Both the position numbers and the translations under genes were made by a program. Shown piece by piece: positions 1-8,077 of a stretch of DNA of 64,000 nt (positions are counted from its first letter, which is position 1; every line of letters begins with the position of its first letter). Source of the stretch: Arundinibacter roseus (lineage in GTDB: Bacteria; Bacteroidota; Bacteroidia; Cytophagales; Spirosomataceae); assembly GCF_004348825.1 (NCBI RefSeq), contig NZ_SMJU01000002.1:124001-188000 (forward strand), written 5' to 3'. The notes beneath the pieces were generated by a model. It was given only the letters and a program-made list of their open reading frames with translations, was not told the origin of the DNA and did not search any database.

Positions 1-1053
1 GAAATTGACGTTTACTTTACCTGCTTTCCCACTTTTGGTAGTAACGAGTACCACGCCAAAAGCTGCCCGGGCGCCGTACACAGCAGCCGCTGATGCGTCT
101 TTGAGCACACTGATACTTTCGATGTCATTTGGATTGATCCGGTTAATATCCATCGGTACATTGTCTACCAAAATCAGCGGCGAACCACCATTAATCGATT
201 GAAAGCCACGGATGTTGAAAGTTGTTGCCTGAGCCGGATCGCCATTACGGATGCCTATGTTCAGGTTAGGAATCACGCCTTGTAGCCCCTCGCCGGCATT
301 GGCGATTGGTCGATTTTGCAGCCGTTCGGCTCCCGCAACGCCTACCGCACCCGTCAAATTTACTTTTTGCTGAGTACCATAGCCTACAACCACCACCTCA
401 CTTAGAACCTTATCTTCAATAGTCAGGCTTACATTGACAATGTCCTGACTACCCACTACTATCTCTTTTGATGCATAGCCTACAAAACTAAAAACAAGGG
501 TGGTGTTATCATTAGGAACGTCTAATTGAAACTGTCCTTCCGAATTAGAGGTCGTTCCACGGGTGGTTCCTTTAATTACGACACTTACTCCGGGAAGACC
601 ATCGCCATTTTCGTCACTGACTTTTCCCCGAATCATTCGCTTGGGGTCAGGGGCTGAAAAAACATTGTCCCTATTGGAAGCCTCTGTTTTACTTCTACTA
701 AGCACAATCACCTGACTGGAAGTAGCCTCAAAGCTAATATTCAAAGGGGTGAGCAATTCGGTAAGCACAGCAGAAAAAGACTTGTTTCGGGCCGAAATTG
801 AGACCGTGCGATTGGCCTGAATCAATTTGGAACTAAATACAAATTTTACATCTACCTGCTTTTCAAGTTGGGTCAGGACCTTACTGATCTCAACATTCTG
901 CATTCTCAACGAGATCTTTTGATTGAGAATATTTTGCGCTGCGATTTCGGTTGCGTAGGAACTTCCCAAAACCAAAATCGATAGCATAAACTGAGTGGCT
1001 GTCAGACGCATGATCCTTCGAAAATTTTCAAAGTCGTGTACTTGTTTTTTCAT
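1..1053 (-). CDS. SusC/RagA-family TonB-dependent outer-membrane receptor, N-terminal part (cut by window edge)
   Basis: The reading frame stays open from the ATG at 1053 to the window start (351 codons), so only the N-terminal third is visible. The order is: signal region (about residues 15-40), an STN (secretin/TonB short N-terminal) domain (about 40-125), a carboxypeptidase-regulatory-like beta-sandwich (about 142-215, containing GDGLPGVSVVIKGTTRGT), and the TonB plug (VVVGYGTQQK near 225, then GVIPNLNIGIR and NPNDIESISVLKDASAAAVYG). These are hallmarks of SusC-type receptors that pull glycans or peptides through the outer membrane with a SusD partner. The STN domain indicates a transducer that signals to the FecR protein encoded upstream, which in turn controls the ECF sigma factor before it. 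The barrel and any SusD gene lie outside the window. The substrate cannot be inferred. Confidence 0.93.
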   Translation of the reverse strand, partial: MKKQVHDFENFRRIMRLTATQFMLSILVLGSSYATEIAAQNILNQKISLRMQNVEISKVLTQLEKQVDVKFVFSSKLIQANRTVSISARNKSFSAVLTELLTPLNISFEATSSQVIVLSRSKTEASNRDNVFSAPDPKRMIRGKVSDENGDGLPGVSVVIKGTTRGTTSNSEGQFQLDVPNDNTTLVFSFVGYASKEIVVGSQDIVNVSLTIEDKVLSEVVVVGYGTQQKVNLTGAVGVAGAERLQNRPIANAGEGLQGVIPNLNIGIRNGDPAQATTFNIRGFQSINGGSPLILVDNVPMDINRINPNDIESISVLKDASAAAVYGARAAFGVVLVTTKSGKAGKVNVNF

Positions 1054-1141
1054 AATTTTGATCGTTTTGTTAAGAGTTAGAAATGCTGGCAAAACATCCC
1101 TTTCTGATGCTGGTATAGGCACCGGGAAGTTTCGTTTTTAG

Positions 1142-1182
1142 GAGTCGGTAATGCGGGAACATTACCGGCTCTTTTTGTTTTT
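1142..1182. other. Strong hairpin between fecR and susC
   Basis: Arms GAGTCGGTAATG (1142-1153) and CATTACCGGCTC (1160-1171) pair over 12 positions with one G-U and a 6-nt loop. On the plus strand a T-rich tract (1172-1182) follows, as in an intrinsic terminator. The flanking genes are on the minus strand, where the hairpin is preceded by A's and not followed by a U-run. It could stop antisense transcription or act as an RNA-stability or attenuation element in the fecR-susC spacer. Confidence 0.55.
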
Positions 1183-1221
1183 TACTACCTGTTCAAGTTA
1201 AGTTTTAGATGAAACATTAAA

Positions 1222-2358
1222 CTAGCTTTTACAACCGGTTCCGTGGATAACTATTTGACCATCAATTATTTCGTATTCCGACTCTACGGCTTTGCAGATC
1301 ACGTCCAATTTTTGATACAGCGAAAGCCCGTTTAAATTGGCAGTAAGCGGACACGAAAACATCAAATCTTCATTGTAAATAATATCGACTCCGTAGGCTT
1401 TTTTTAGCAGGAAAAAAACCTCACTTACAGGCCGATCCTCAAATTCAAATTGTTGAAATACCGGATTGGATGTGATGATCGTAGGTTCTTTTACCAGGCT
1501 CTTTACCATTCGAATTTCACTGCGGCTAAAAACAATCTGTTGATTAGGCGTTAAGATAACTCCCTGACGTTCTCTGATATTGGTGCGTTTTTTTTGTGGT
1601 TTGTTGCCTTCCATTGAAAATACCGATACTCGTCCGGTTTTTACTTTCACCACAATCTCTTTTGATTCATCGTAGGCCCTGATCCAGAAGCTTGTCCCTA
1701 ATACTTTGGTCACGAGCTCCTGCGTATAGACCCAAAACGGACGTTCCGGATTTTTGGCAACTTCAAAAAAAGCTTCGCCCTGTAAATGTATCTCCCGGAG
1801 ATTTTTTGCGAAAGGTTCAGGATATCGAATTCGACTTCCTTTTTGAAGATGAATTTTTGATCCGTCTTCAAGATTAATGACAAGAGGTTTTTCCGTAAAA
1901 TTTGATTTTTCCACCAATCGCCCTTCCTGAAATAAAGGCAGATTAGTTTGTACAGAGCCATCTGTTTTCTGAGGATTAACAGGCGCAGTAAAAAACCAAA
2001 CGAGACCGCCAAGTACTATAAAAGCAAAAAGAATGGCCGGTACCCTAATGCCAGTAGAATAAACTATGGAGCGCCTGATGGATGAATTTCTTCTTTGAAG
2101 TTTTGGAGATGATGCCGATAAACGGCTCATCGTTTGCTGAATTATGCCGTCAATTTCCAGTTTAGTTAAAGAATGTTCTGATACGGAAAGGGCATTGACT
2201 ATTTCCCTTGCCTGCTGAACCCGCAAGCGAAGATCCTGATTTTTGGCTAACCAATTGTTCCACTCTTCATCACTTTCCCGCGTAGGCTTGAGTACCCACT
2301 GCCGGAAGTATTTATCCCACACAAAATCTTCGGAACTGTAGGTTTTGTAATGATCCAT
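1222..2358 (-). CDS. FecR-family anti-sigma factor (transmembrane regulator)
   Basis: 378-residue protein from the start MDHYKTYSSEDF; an in-frame ATG 36 bases upstream (2394) is also possible, but the chosen start fits the usual N-terminus of the family. The cytoplasmic anti-sigma region (about 1-95) is followed by one membrane segment (ILFAFIVLGGLVWFFTA, about 105-125). The periplasmic FecR domain (about 165-270, with LEDGSKIHLQKGSRIRYPEPF and LQGEAFFEVAKN) comes next, then a C-terminal DUF4974-type STN-like domain (FEFEDRPVSEVFFLLKKAYGV). The protein relays a signal from the STN domain of the SusC receptor encoded just downstream to the ECF sigma factor encoded just upstream. The order sigma, FecR, SusC on one strand is typical of Bacteroidota regulated uptake loci. 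Confidence 0.93.
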   Translation of the reverse strand: MDHYKTYSSEDFVWDKYFRQWVLKPTRESDEEWNNWLAKNQDLRLRVQQAREIVNALSVSEHSLTKLEIDGIIQQTMSRLSASSPKLQRRNSSIRRSIVYSTGIRVPAILFAFIVLGGLVWFFTAPVNPQKTDGSVQTNLPLFQEGRLVEKSNFTEKPLVINLEDGSKIHLQKGSRIRYPEPFAKNLREIHLQGEAFFEVAKNPERPFWVYTQELVTKVLGTSFWIRAYDESKEIVVKVKTGRVSVFSMEGNKPQKKRTNIRERQGVILTPNQQIVFSRSEIRMVKSLVKEPTIITSNPVFQQFEFEDRPVSEVFFLLKKAYGVDIIYNEDLMFSCPLTANLNGLSLYQKLDVICKAVESEYEIIDGQIVIHGTGCKS

Positions 2359-2441
2359 TTTCTCTTGCTTGTACCTATAAATGGGGTTAGACACAAGAAT
2401 AGAATAGATACCATAAAAAATGGAATTATTTTATGATTATT

Positions 2442-3080
2442 TTAAATCAGGAAAAAAGTATCTTTATAAATGGTTGTAATACAGCATAATACAAGAAAGC
2501 AAATGAGATAAAAAAAAGCGTCTTTCCACTGCTTTCTAAGATGCTTTATCGCGATTTGGAGAAGATTGGAAACAGTTTGGGGGGTGATCTGCATAATCTC
2601 CGAAATTTGTTCCCGAGATAAATCCTGATAAAATTTCAGGTAAATCACCTCTTTTTGACGAGCGGGGAGCTCATCCAGTTTTTTTCTAATATTTAAACTG
2701 AGAAGCTGACTGTTCTCATGATGAATATAGTTTTGTTCAACGGAGAACTCGACATCAAAAGTGATGTCAGTTTCATGCTCAAAACGACCTTGTTTGTGTG
2801 AGGCTCTGTGCATCATTCGACGAAGCGAAGCCATCAAATAAGGTCTAACGATGATGTTCGGATTTAAATGATCGCGATGCAGCCATATGTACAGAAATAG
2901 ATCCTGAATGATGTCTTTGACAAATTCAGGATTTTTTGAAAACTTCTGACCGTATTGGTATAAAGCGTTGATATGGAGCGCCATTAAGCGTTCAAAAGCA
3001 GGAGAATTACCCCGCAACATTTGCTTCCAGAGAATTTGATCCTCAGAAGATGTATCGGGAGGTAATCCTGTTTCTTTCAT
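2442..3080 (-). CDS. ECF-type RNA polymerase sigma-70 factor
   Basis: 212 residues. Region 2 (about 28-95) contains the typical FVKDIIQDLFLYIWLHRD stretch. Region 4 (about 130-185) contains LPARQKEVIYLKFYQDLSREQI followed by a helix-turn-helix (MQITPQTVSNLLQIAIKHLRK). The gene sits immediately upstream of the FecR gene on the same strand and is expected to direct transcription of the SusC locus when FecR releases it. The last ~22 residues (FFYLICFLVLCCITTIYK and following) are strongly hydrophobic and could tether the protein to the membrane or pack against FecR; similar tails are known to me from other Bacteroidota ECF factors. The 80-base gap to fecR is AT-rich. Confidence 0.94.
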   Translation of the reverse strand: MKETGLPPDTSSEDQILWKQMLRGNSPAFERLMALHINALYQYGQKFSKNPEFVKDIIQDLFLYIWLHRDHLNPNIIVRPYLMASLRRMMHRASHKQGRFEHETDITFDVEFSVEQNYIHHENSQLLSLNIRKKLDELPARQKEVIYLKFYQDLSREQISEIMQITPQTVSNLLQIAIKHLRKQWKDAFFYLICFLVLCCITTIYKDTFFLI

Positions 3081-3218
3081 GGTATTCGGGTTTTAGAAGT
3101 GGCACTCTCCTTTGGCACGAACTGTTATTTCATTTACTGCATTTTTTAATTAAAGGAATGGAGGAATAACATATACTTTGAAATAAGTAAAATATTAAAT
3201 AACTATCGGTTAATTAAA

Positions 3219-6074
3219 TCAATGCGCTTCGAGCCAGTTCATGCCAACACCGATGCCCGTTTCCATCCGAACCTCCATCGGCAGGGCGTTTCGCATCAGA
3301 TCATCTACCCGACTTTTCACGAGGTCAAGTTCGTTGCGGTGCACGTCAAACACGAGTTCGTCATGGACTTGCAGAATCATGCGCGAGCGGAGGTTTTCGG
3401 TTACAATAAACTCATGAATATTGATCATTGCCAATTTGATCATGTCTGCCGCAGAACCCTGAATCGGTGCGTTAATGGCATTTCGTTCGGCAAAACCGCG
3501 ATTCGTCTGATTGCGCGAATTAATGTCCGCCAGGTAGCGGCGACGTCCCAAAATCGTTTCGACGTACTCACGCTGCCGGGCTTCTTCCACGATGCGGTCC
3601 ATGTATTCTTTCACAGCCGGAAATTCTTCAAAGTATGCCTTAATAATGTCGGAGGCTTCTCCTCGGGGAATACCCAGCCGTTGGGCAAGACCGAAGGCAG
3701 AAATGCCATAAATAATCCCGAAATTGACCATTTTAGCCTTGCGTCGCATCTCCGAAGTAACGTCTTCCAGAGGTACTTTAAATACTTTGCTGGCGGTAGT
3801 TGCGTGAATGTCGCGGCCCTGATTAAAGGCTTCGATCATGCTGGGGTCGCCGCTGAACGCTGCCATAATTCGTAGTTCGATTTGGGAATAATCGGCCGAT
3901 AAAATCAAAAATTCTTCTGAACGGGGCACAAATGCCTTCCGGATTTCCCGTCCGCGCGGCGTCCGAATCGGGATATTTTGCAGGTTTGGATTGGTGGAAC
4001 TCAGACGCCCCGTTGCCGTAACGGCCTGATTATATGAGGTATGAATACGTCCGGTTCGTGGATTAATCAAGAGCGGCAGCGCATCTACGTAGGTAGATTT
4101 TAGTTTTTGTAATTCTCTGTAATCCAGGATTTTCCGGGCAATATCGTGTTCAGTTTCCAGCGCCGACAAAATATCTTCACCCGTAGCGTACTGTCCGGTT
4201 TTGGTTTTCTTTGGATTTTTAATCAGGTTCATTTTTTCAAACAAAACTTCCCCTAACTGCTTGGGAGAGTTGAGGTTGAAAGAAACGCCGGCCTGCGCAA
4301 AAATATCGTTTTCCAAACTCCGAATATCATTTTCCAGCACACCCGACATTTGAGCCAATGCCTCCGTATCGAGCCGTACGCCCTCGCTTTCCATGGCTGC
4401 CAGTACTTTTACAAGCGGCATTTCAACCCCTTCAAAAAGCTTGGTTGCGTTTTTGGTGGCAAGTTCGGGGAGTAAAATCTGATGAAGTTGGAGCGTAATG
4501 TCAGCGTCTTCGGCGGCATATTCTTTAATTTCTTCCACGGCTACTTCACGCATGTTGCCTTGTTTGGAGCCTTTTTTACCAATCAGCTCTTCAATCGAAA
4601 CCGGCTCGTAGCGCAAATAATGCGCCGCCAAACGATCCATTCCGTGGCGCATTTCGGGTTCGAGCAGGTAGTGCGCCAGCATGGTATCAGACAATGGCCC
4701 GCGTACGTCAATGCCGTAGTTGCGCATGATGAGCAGGTCATATTTGATGTTTTGCCCGATTTTGAGAATCTCCTCATTTTCAAATACCTTCCTGAACCGC
4801 TCAACAATCGCCTGTGCTGCCTCAGCGTCAGCGGGAACAGGTACATAAAATGCTTCGGTTGGCCGATACGCAAAGGCAATGCCCACGAGTTCGGCACTGA
4901 GCGCATCGAGCGAGGTAGTTTCGGTATCGAAGCAAATAGCCTCCTGTTGCAAAAGGTAATCGGCCAGGCTGTCCATAAGTTCGGGCGTGTCCACAACCTG
5001 ATAGCTGTGGTAGGTCGTAGCAATGTTCCGAATAGGGCCGGTGGTTAGTTGGGCATCTATTTCCGGTTCAAAATCCGGGTGTGCAGCCACCGTCGGCAAA
5101 CTTGCCTGAGTTGCGGTTTTGATGCCGCCGCCAAACAAATCGAGCTGTCCCTGCGCTTGTGACGTCGCCTGTTTGGCCGACTCCGCTACGGGTTCTTCTC
5201 CCAAAACCCGTTTACGTAAAGTTCTGAATTCCAGCTCATCAAAAAGTTCGCTCACTTTTTCACGATCCGGTGCTTCGTAAAGAAGTGCGTCGGCATTAAA
5301 GTCAATGGGTACTTCCAGATGAATCGTGGCGAGTTGTTTGCACAGCAGCGCCTGTTCCGCATTTTCACGAATTCTCTCCCCGAGTTTTCCGGGAATTTCG
5401 GCGGCATGTTCAATCATATTTTCGATGCTGCCGTACTGCGCAATTAATTTCTGTGCGGTTTTTTCACCTACGCCCGGCACGCCCGGGATGTTGTCCACCG
5501 CATCGCCCATCAGTCCCAGAATATCAATCAGCTGATCAATGCGTTCGATTTTCCATTTGTCCAGAATTTCGGGAACGCCCAGCTTTTCGACGCCTTTTCC
5601 CATAAAGGCCGGCTTGTACATATAGATGTGTTCTTCCACGAGCTGCCCATAGTCCTTGTCGGGAGTCATCATAAAAACCTCGAAGCCTTCGCGTGCTGCC
5701 CGCTTGGCGAGCGTTCCGATGATATCATCGGCTTCGTAGCCATCGAGGTGCATGCACGGAATATTCATAGCTTCCACAAGTTTCTTTACGTACGGAATCG
5801 CTACCGTAATATCCTCCGGCTGCGCCTCCCGCTGCGCTTTGTAGGCCTCAAACTGCACATGCCTGAACGTTGGTTTTGAGGTATCAAAAGCAATGCCGAT
5901 ATGGGTGGGTTTTTCTTTTTGTAAAACTTCCAGAAGTGTATTGGTAAAACCAAAAACAGCGCTCGTGTTGAGACCGGTTGAGGTAATACGAGGTGTTTTT
6001 ATAAAGGCAAAATGGGCCCGGTAAATGAGCGCCATAGCATCCAGTAAAAATAATTTGCGGGTAGGTCTTGACAT
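3219..6074 (-). CDS. polA: DNA polymerase I
   Basis: 951 residues from the start MSRPTRKLFLLDAMALIYRA; a start 7 codons earlier (6095) is possible but less likely. The three domains are in the expected order. The 5'-3' flap exonuclease (about 1-290) has DGYEADDIIGTLA and the H3TH segment NIPGVPGVGEKTAQKL. The 3'-5' proofreading exonuclease (about 365-560) keeps FDTETTS (Asp383, Glu385) and YAAEDADITLQ, so it is predicted to be active. The polymerase domain has motif A (SADYSQIELR, near 728), motif B/O-helix (RRKAKMVNFGIIYG, near 776-790) and motif C (VHDELVFDV, near 904). It fills gaps and removes primers and damaged strands. It is slightly longer than the E. coli enzyme. An exact -7 box lies at 6133-6140. 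Confidence 0.98.
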   Translation of the reverse strand: MSRPTRKLFLLDAMALIYRAHFAFIKTPRITSTGLNTSAVFGFTNTLLEVLQKEKPTHIGIAFDTSKPTFRHVQFEAYKAQREAQPEDITVAIPYVKKLVEAMNIPCMHLDGYEADDIIGTLAKRAAREGFEVFMMTPDKDYGQLVEEHIYMYKPAFMGKGVEKLGVPEILDKWKIERIDQLIDILGLMGDAVDNIPGVPGVGEKTAQKLIAQYGSIENMIEHAAEIPGKLGERIRENAEQALLCKQLATIHLEVPIDFNADALLYEAPDREKVSELFDELEFRTLRKRVLGEEPVAESAKQATSQAQGQLDLFGGGIKTATQASLPTVAAHPDFEPEIDAQLTTGPIRNIATTYHSYQVVDTPELMDSLADYLLQQEAICFDTETTSLDALSAELVGIAFAYRPTEAFYVPVPADAEAAQAIVERFRKVFENEEILKIGQNIKYDLLIMRNYGIDVRGPLSDTMLAHYLLEPEMRHGMDRLAAHYLRYEPVSIEELIGKKGSKQGNMREVAVEEIKEYAAEDADITLQLHQILLPELATKNATKLFEGVEMPLVKVLAAMESEGVRLDTEALAQMSGVLENDIRSLENDIFAQAGVSFNLNSPKQLGEVLFEKMNLIKNPKKTKTGQYATGEDILSALETEHDIARKILDYRELQKLKSTYVDALPLLINPRTGRIHTSYNQAVTATGRLSSTNPNLQNIPIRTPRGREIRKAFVPRSEEFLILSADYSQIELRIMAAFSGDPSMIEAFNQGRDIHATTASKVFKVPLEDVTSEMRRKAKMVNFGIIYGISAFGLAQRLGIPRGEASDIIKAYFEEFPAVKEYMDRIVEEARQREYVETILGRRRYLADINSRNQTNRGFAERNAINAPIQGSAADMIKLAMINIHEFIVTENLRSRMILQVHDELVFDVHRNELDLVKSRVDDLMRNALPMEVRMETGIGVGMNWLEAH

Positions 6075-6132
6075 AGTCGAAATGAGATAGAACAAACAGC
6101 ACCGTAGGGCTGCTTCTGCGTAGTTTAATTGT

Positions 6133-6140
6133 CAAAGATA
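6133..6140 (-). promoter_or_regulatory. Putative -7 promoter box of polA
   Basis: Read on the minus strand this is TATCTTTG, an exact match to the Bacteroidota -7 consensus TAnnTTTG, about 58 bases before the chosen polA start. A clear -33 TTG at the ideal distance is not visible (the nearest is 24 bases upstream). Inferred from consensus only. Confidence 0.4.
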
Positions 6141-6284
6141 ATGCCTCCGTCCCAAAACCCGCAGCAAGGTGAAGAATTTGACGCAAATCAATTTGGTTAT
6201 TCTCGTTACATTTTTTGCGAATGTCTCATCAAATCAGGATATTCGGGCGAATTTTATGATATGACAGCAGTGAAGACAAAAAAA

Positions 6285-6836
6285 ATGACAAAACAACTAC
6301 TTTTAGGTAGCCTGGTGGCTATTTTGTTTGCCTGTATGAGCGCCTGCGAAGGACCGCAGGGACCTGTTGGCCCGGCAGGTGATCCTGGCTCACAAGGCCC
6401 GGCCGGCGAACAGGGGCCCACCGGAGCTACCGGAACGGCCAACGTGATTTATTCACCATGGGCACGGGCAGGTTCCTGGACTGCAACAGATTTATACGGT
6501 GTAAATCGCTTTTATGTAGATATTTCGGCGCCTCGTTTGTCGCAGGAGGTTCTTGACCGTGGAGCAATTTTGGTGTACGTAAAATTAACAACCGAAAATA
6601 ATCAGGTACGGCAATTACCCGTAACGGTTTATGCGCAGTTTACCGAAGAGCTTCTTGATTTTTCACTCGTGGTAAATAGAATCCGCGTTTGGTCGACGCC
6701 GATTAAACCACCGATTGCCCCTTCCCCAAACAATGAGTTTCGCTACGTACTCATTCCGGGAGGATTGGCCGGGCGAATCAACTACGAAAAGTTAAGCTAC
6801 GAGGAAGCAAAAGAAATGTTTGGATTTGAGGATTAA
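6285..6836 (+). CDS. Collagen-like repeat lipoprotein
   Basis: 183 residues from MTKQLLLGSLVAIL; an alternative ATG lies 24 bases upstream (6261). A still longer frame opening at 6129 would overlap the polA promoter and adds no recognisable sequence. The lipoprotein signal ends near Cys14 or Cys18 (LFACMSACEG). Directly after the lipid-anchor Cys come about ten Gly-X-Y triplets (GPQGPVGPAGDPGSQGPAGE and following), a collagen-like stalk. The remaining ~130 residues are a conserved-looking globular region (YSPWARAGSWTATDLYGVNR) of unknown function. Such short collagen-stalk lipoproteins recur in Cytophagales and are presumably anchored in the outer membrane. No function can be assigned. Confidence 0.85.
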   Translation: MTKQLLLGSLVAILFACMSACEGPQGPVGPAGDPGSQGPAGEQGPTGATGTANVIYSPWARAGSWTATDLYGVNRFYVDISAPRLSQEVLDRGAILVYVKLTTENNQVRQLPVTVYAQFTEELLDFSLVVNRIRVWSTPIKPPIAPSPNNEFRYVLIPGGLAGRINYEKLSYEEAKEMFGFED

Positions 6837-6847
6837 TCCTACGCATA

Positions 6848-6890
6848 AAAGCCCGTAAAGATTTTGGATCCTTACGGGCTTTATTTTTGT
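6848..6890. terminator. Bidirectional intrinsic terminator
   Basis: Arms AAAGCCCGTAA and TTACGGGCTTT flank a ~13-base loop; the right side runs into ttatttttgt and the left arm begins with an A-run. It closes the plus-strand collagen-like gene and probably also the minus-strand gene that ends at 6903. Confidence 0.85.
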
Positions 6891-6902
6891 TAAAAGACGA
6901 AA

Positions 6903-7424
6903 TTAGGATTTGATTTCTTTCAAATCATTCAGCCAAACCGTTCCTCCCGGAAACGTAAAACTCAAACGTCTTTCAATTCCGCTCTGTGATTGTTGTACTC
7001 CTGTCAACGGATAACCCGTTGTGTCATAGATCGTTCTTTTTCCTTCGTGTTCAATCACCAGTCTTTTTTCGGCGGCGTAGTACGAGTATCTTGAATCATT
7101 CTGACTTCCTTTAAAGGTCGCAGCAACTCCTTCTTTATCTGTTGTGTGGGTACGTTCTGTTTCTTCTTTTGGCAATGAGGAAATCAGTTGTGCCAATTCG
7201 GTACAAAGTGCGTTTACTTTGTTTTTTAAGCCTGAATTAAACATATCGCCAATCATAACCATGCCATTTTGCCATTGTCCCATTCCGCCAAGTTCGGGGA
7301 TTGAGAACTGCACCTGACGACCACCGGAAAGTTGTAATCCGTTAAGCAAAGTCGAAATTGTGGTTTCGCTTACGCCATGTTTTGCGGCCATAGTTCTGAT
7401 TATTTCTTCTTTTGTTTGTTCCAT
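6903..7424 (-). CDS. Conserved hypothetical protein with PELGGMGQW signature
   Basis: 173 residues, soluble, no signal peptide. The first ~90 residues (EEIIRTMAAKHGVSETTIST, then VQFSIPELGGMGQWQNGM, then MIGDMFNSGLKNKVNALCTE) match from memory a widespread bacterial family in which a PELGGMGQW...GDMFN core is often followed by a SHOCT domain. Here the C-terminal half is instead a beta-rich stretch (RYSYYAAEKRLVIEHEGKRT). The N-terminal segment may be a small helix-turn-helix. No catalytic motif is visible and function is unknown. It is followed by the shared terminator near 6850. Confidence 0.75.
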   Translation of the reverse strand: MEQTKEEIIRTMAAKHGVSETTISTLLNGLQLSGGRQVQFSIPELGGMGQWQNGMVMIGDMFNSGLKNKVNALCTELAQLISSLPKEETERTHTTDKEGVAATFKGSQNDSRYSYYAAEKRLVIEHEGKRTIYDTTGYPLTGVQQSQSGIERRLSFTFPGGTVWLNDLKEIKS

Positions 7425-7565
7425 TGTAAACCTGTGTATTTGTTTTATAAACAGGAAAATAGAAAATAATCGTGCCTGACAGCCTCTTGTGGATGTGTTG
7501 GTCAGTATTGACAGGTAAGTGGTGAAAATCAGGAAAAGGAATCAGCCGCAAAACGACGCCGGGCC

Positions 7566-8009
7566 TTATTCGCGATAGCCGATGTAAAATAGAAATGCCT
7601 GATCGTCAGGATTATTGTAGTTGACAAACAACACCGGGGAGGTTGTATCCTTTACTTTTTTGCCTTCAAACTTCGGCCACGTACGAACCGTCACGTGACC
7701 AATTTTTTGATCCTGATAAAAAAGTACCAATGAGTCAGATTTTGGTTCGACCTGTACTTTTGAAAGCGACATCGTACGTTTGTTGGGAATAAAATCGGTA
7801 CGCGTGAGTTGGTAACTGCCGTCGCTTTCTTTACGAATCGTTAGGGTTGGTAGTTGCCGATCGTCCGAGATTGCCACACAGCTTGGATCCAATATTCCGT
7901 TGGTTCGGTAGGTTCCGGCAAGACCTCCTGAATCAGGCAGAGGTTGGTCCTGCGTGCAGCCTGAGAACAAAAGTACTGCCAATAAAACACTGCTGTACAA
8001 GTTTTTCAT
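7566..8009 (-). CDS. Hypothetical lipoprotein
   Basis: 147 residues with a clear lipoprotein signal: MKNLYSSVLLAVLLFSGC, lipobox LFSGC with Cys18. The mature part begins with a short linker and a segment GLAGTYRTNGILDPSCVA followed by alternating beta-strands (LPTLTIRKESDGSYQLTRTD), reminiscent of small lipocalin-like or META-like sandwich lipoproteins. This is an impression, not a family match. It lies 68 bases from the M1 aminopeptidase gene on the same strand and may be co-transcribed. Function unknown. Confidence 0.75.
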   Translation of the reverse strand: MKNLYSSVLLAVLLFSGCTQDQPLPDSGGLAGTYRTNGILDPSCVAISDDRQLPTLTIRKESDGSYQLTRTDFIPNKRTMSLSKVQVEPKSDSLVLFYQDQKIGHVTVRTWPKFEGKKVKDTTSPVLFVNYNNPDDQAFLFYIGYRE

Positions 8010-8077
8010 GAGTAAATAAGGTTACAAGGTTATGTTACTCAGGATACAGCCCGTGACAGAATGGTTGGAATCCGGCC

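Noticed and set aside
4482-5048. 188-codon plus-strand frame
   Set aside because: Antisense to the conserved exonuclease domain of polA; no recognisable family.
6129-6284. N-terminal extension of the collagen-like lipoprotein
   Set aside because: It overlaps the polA promoter and would hide the lipoprotein signal behind ~50 unrelated residues.
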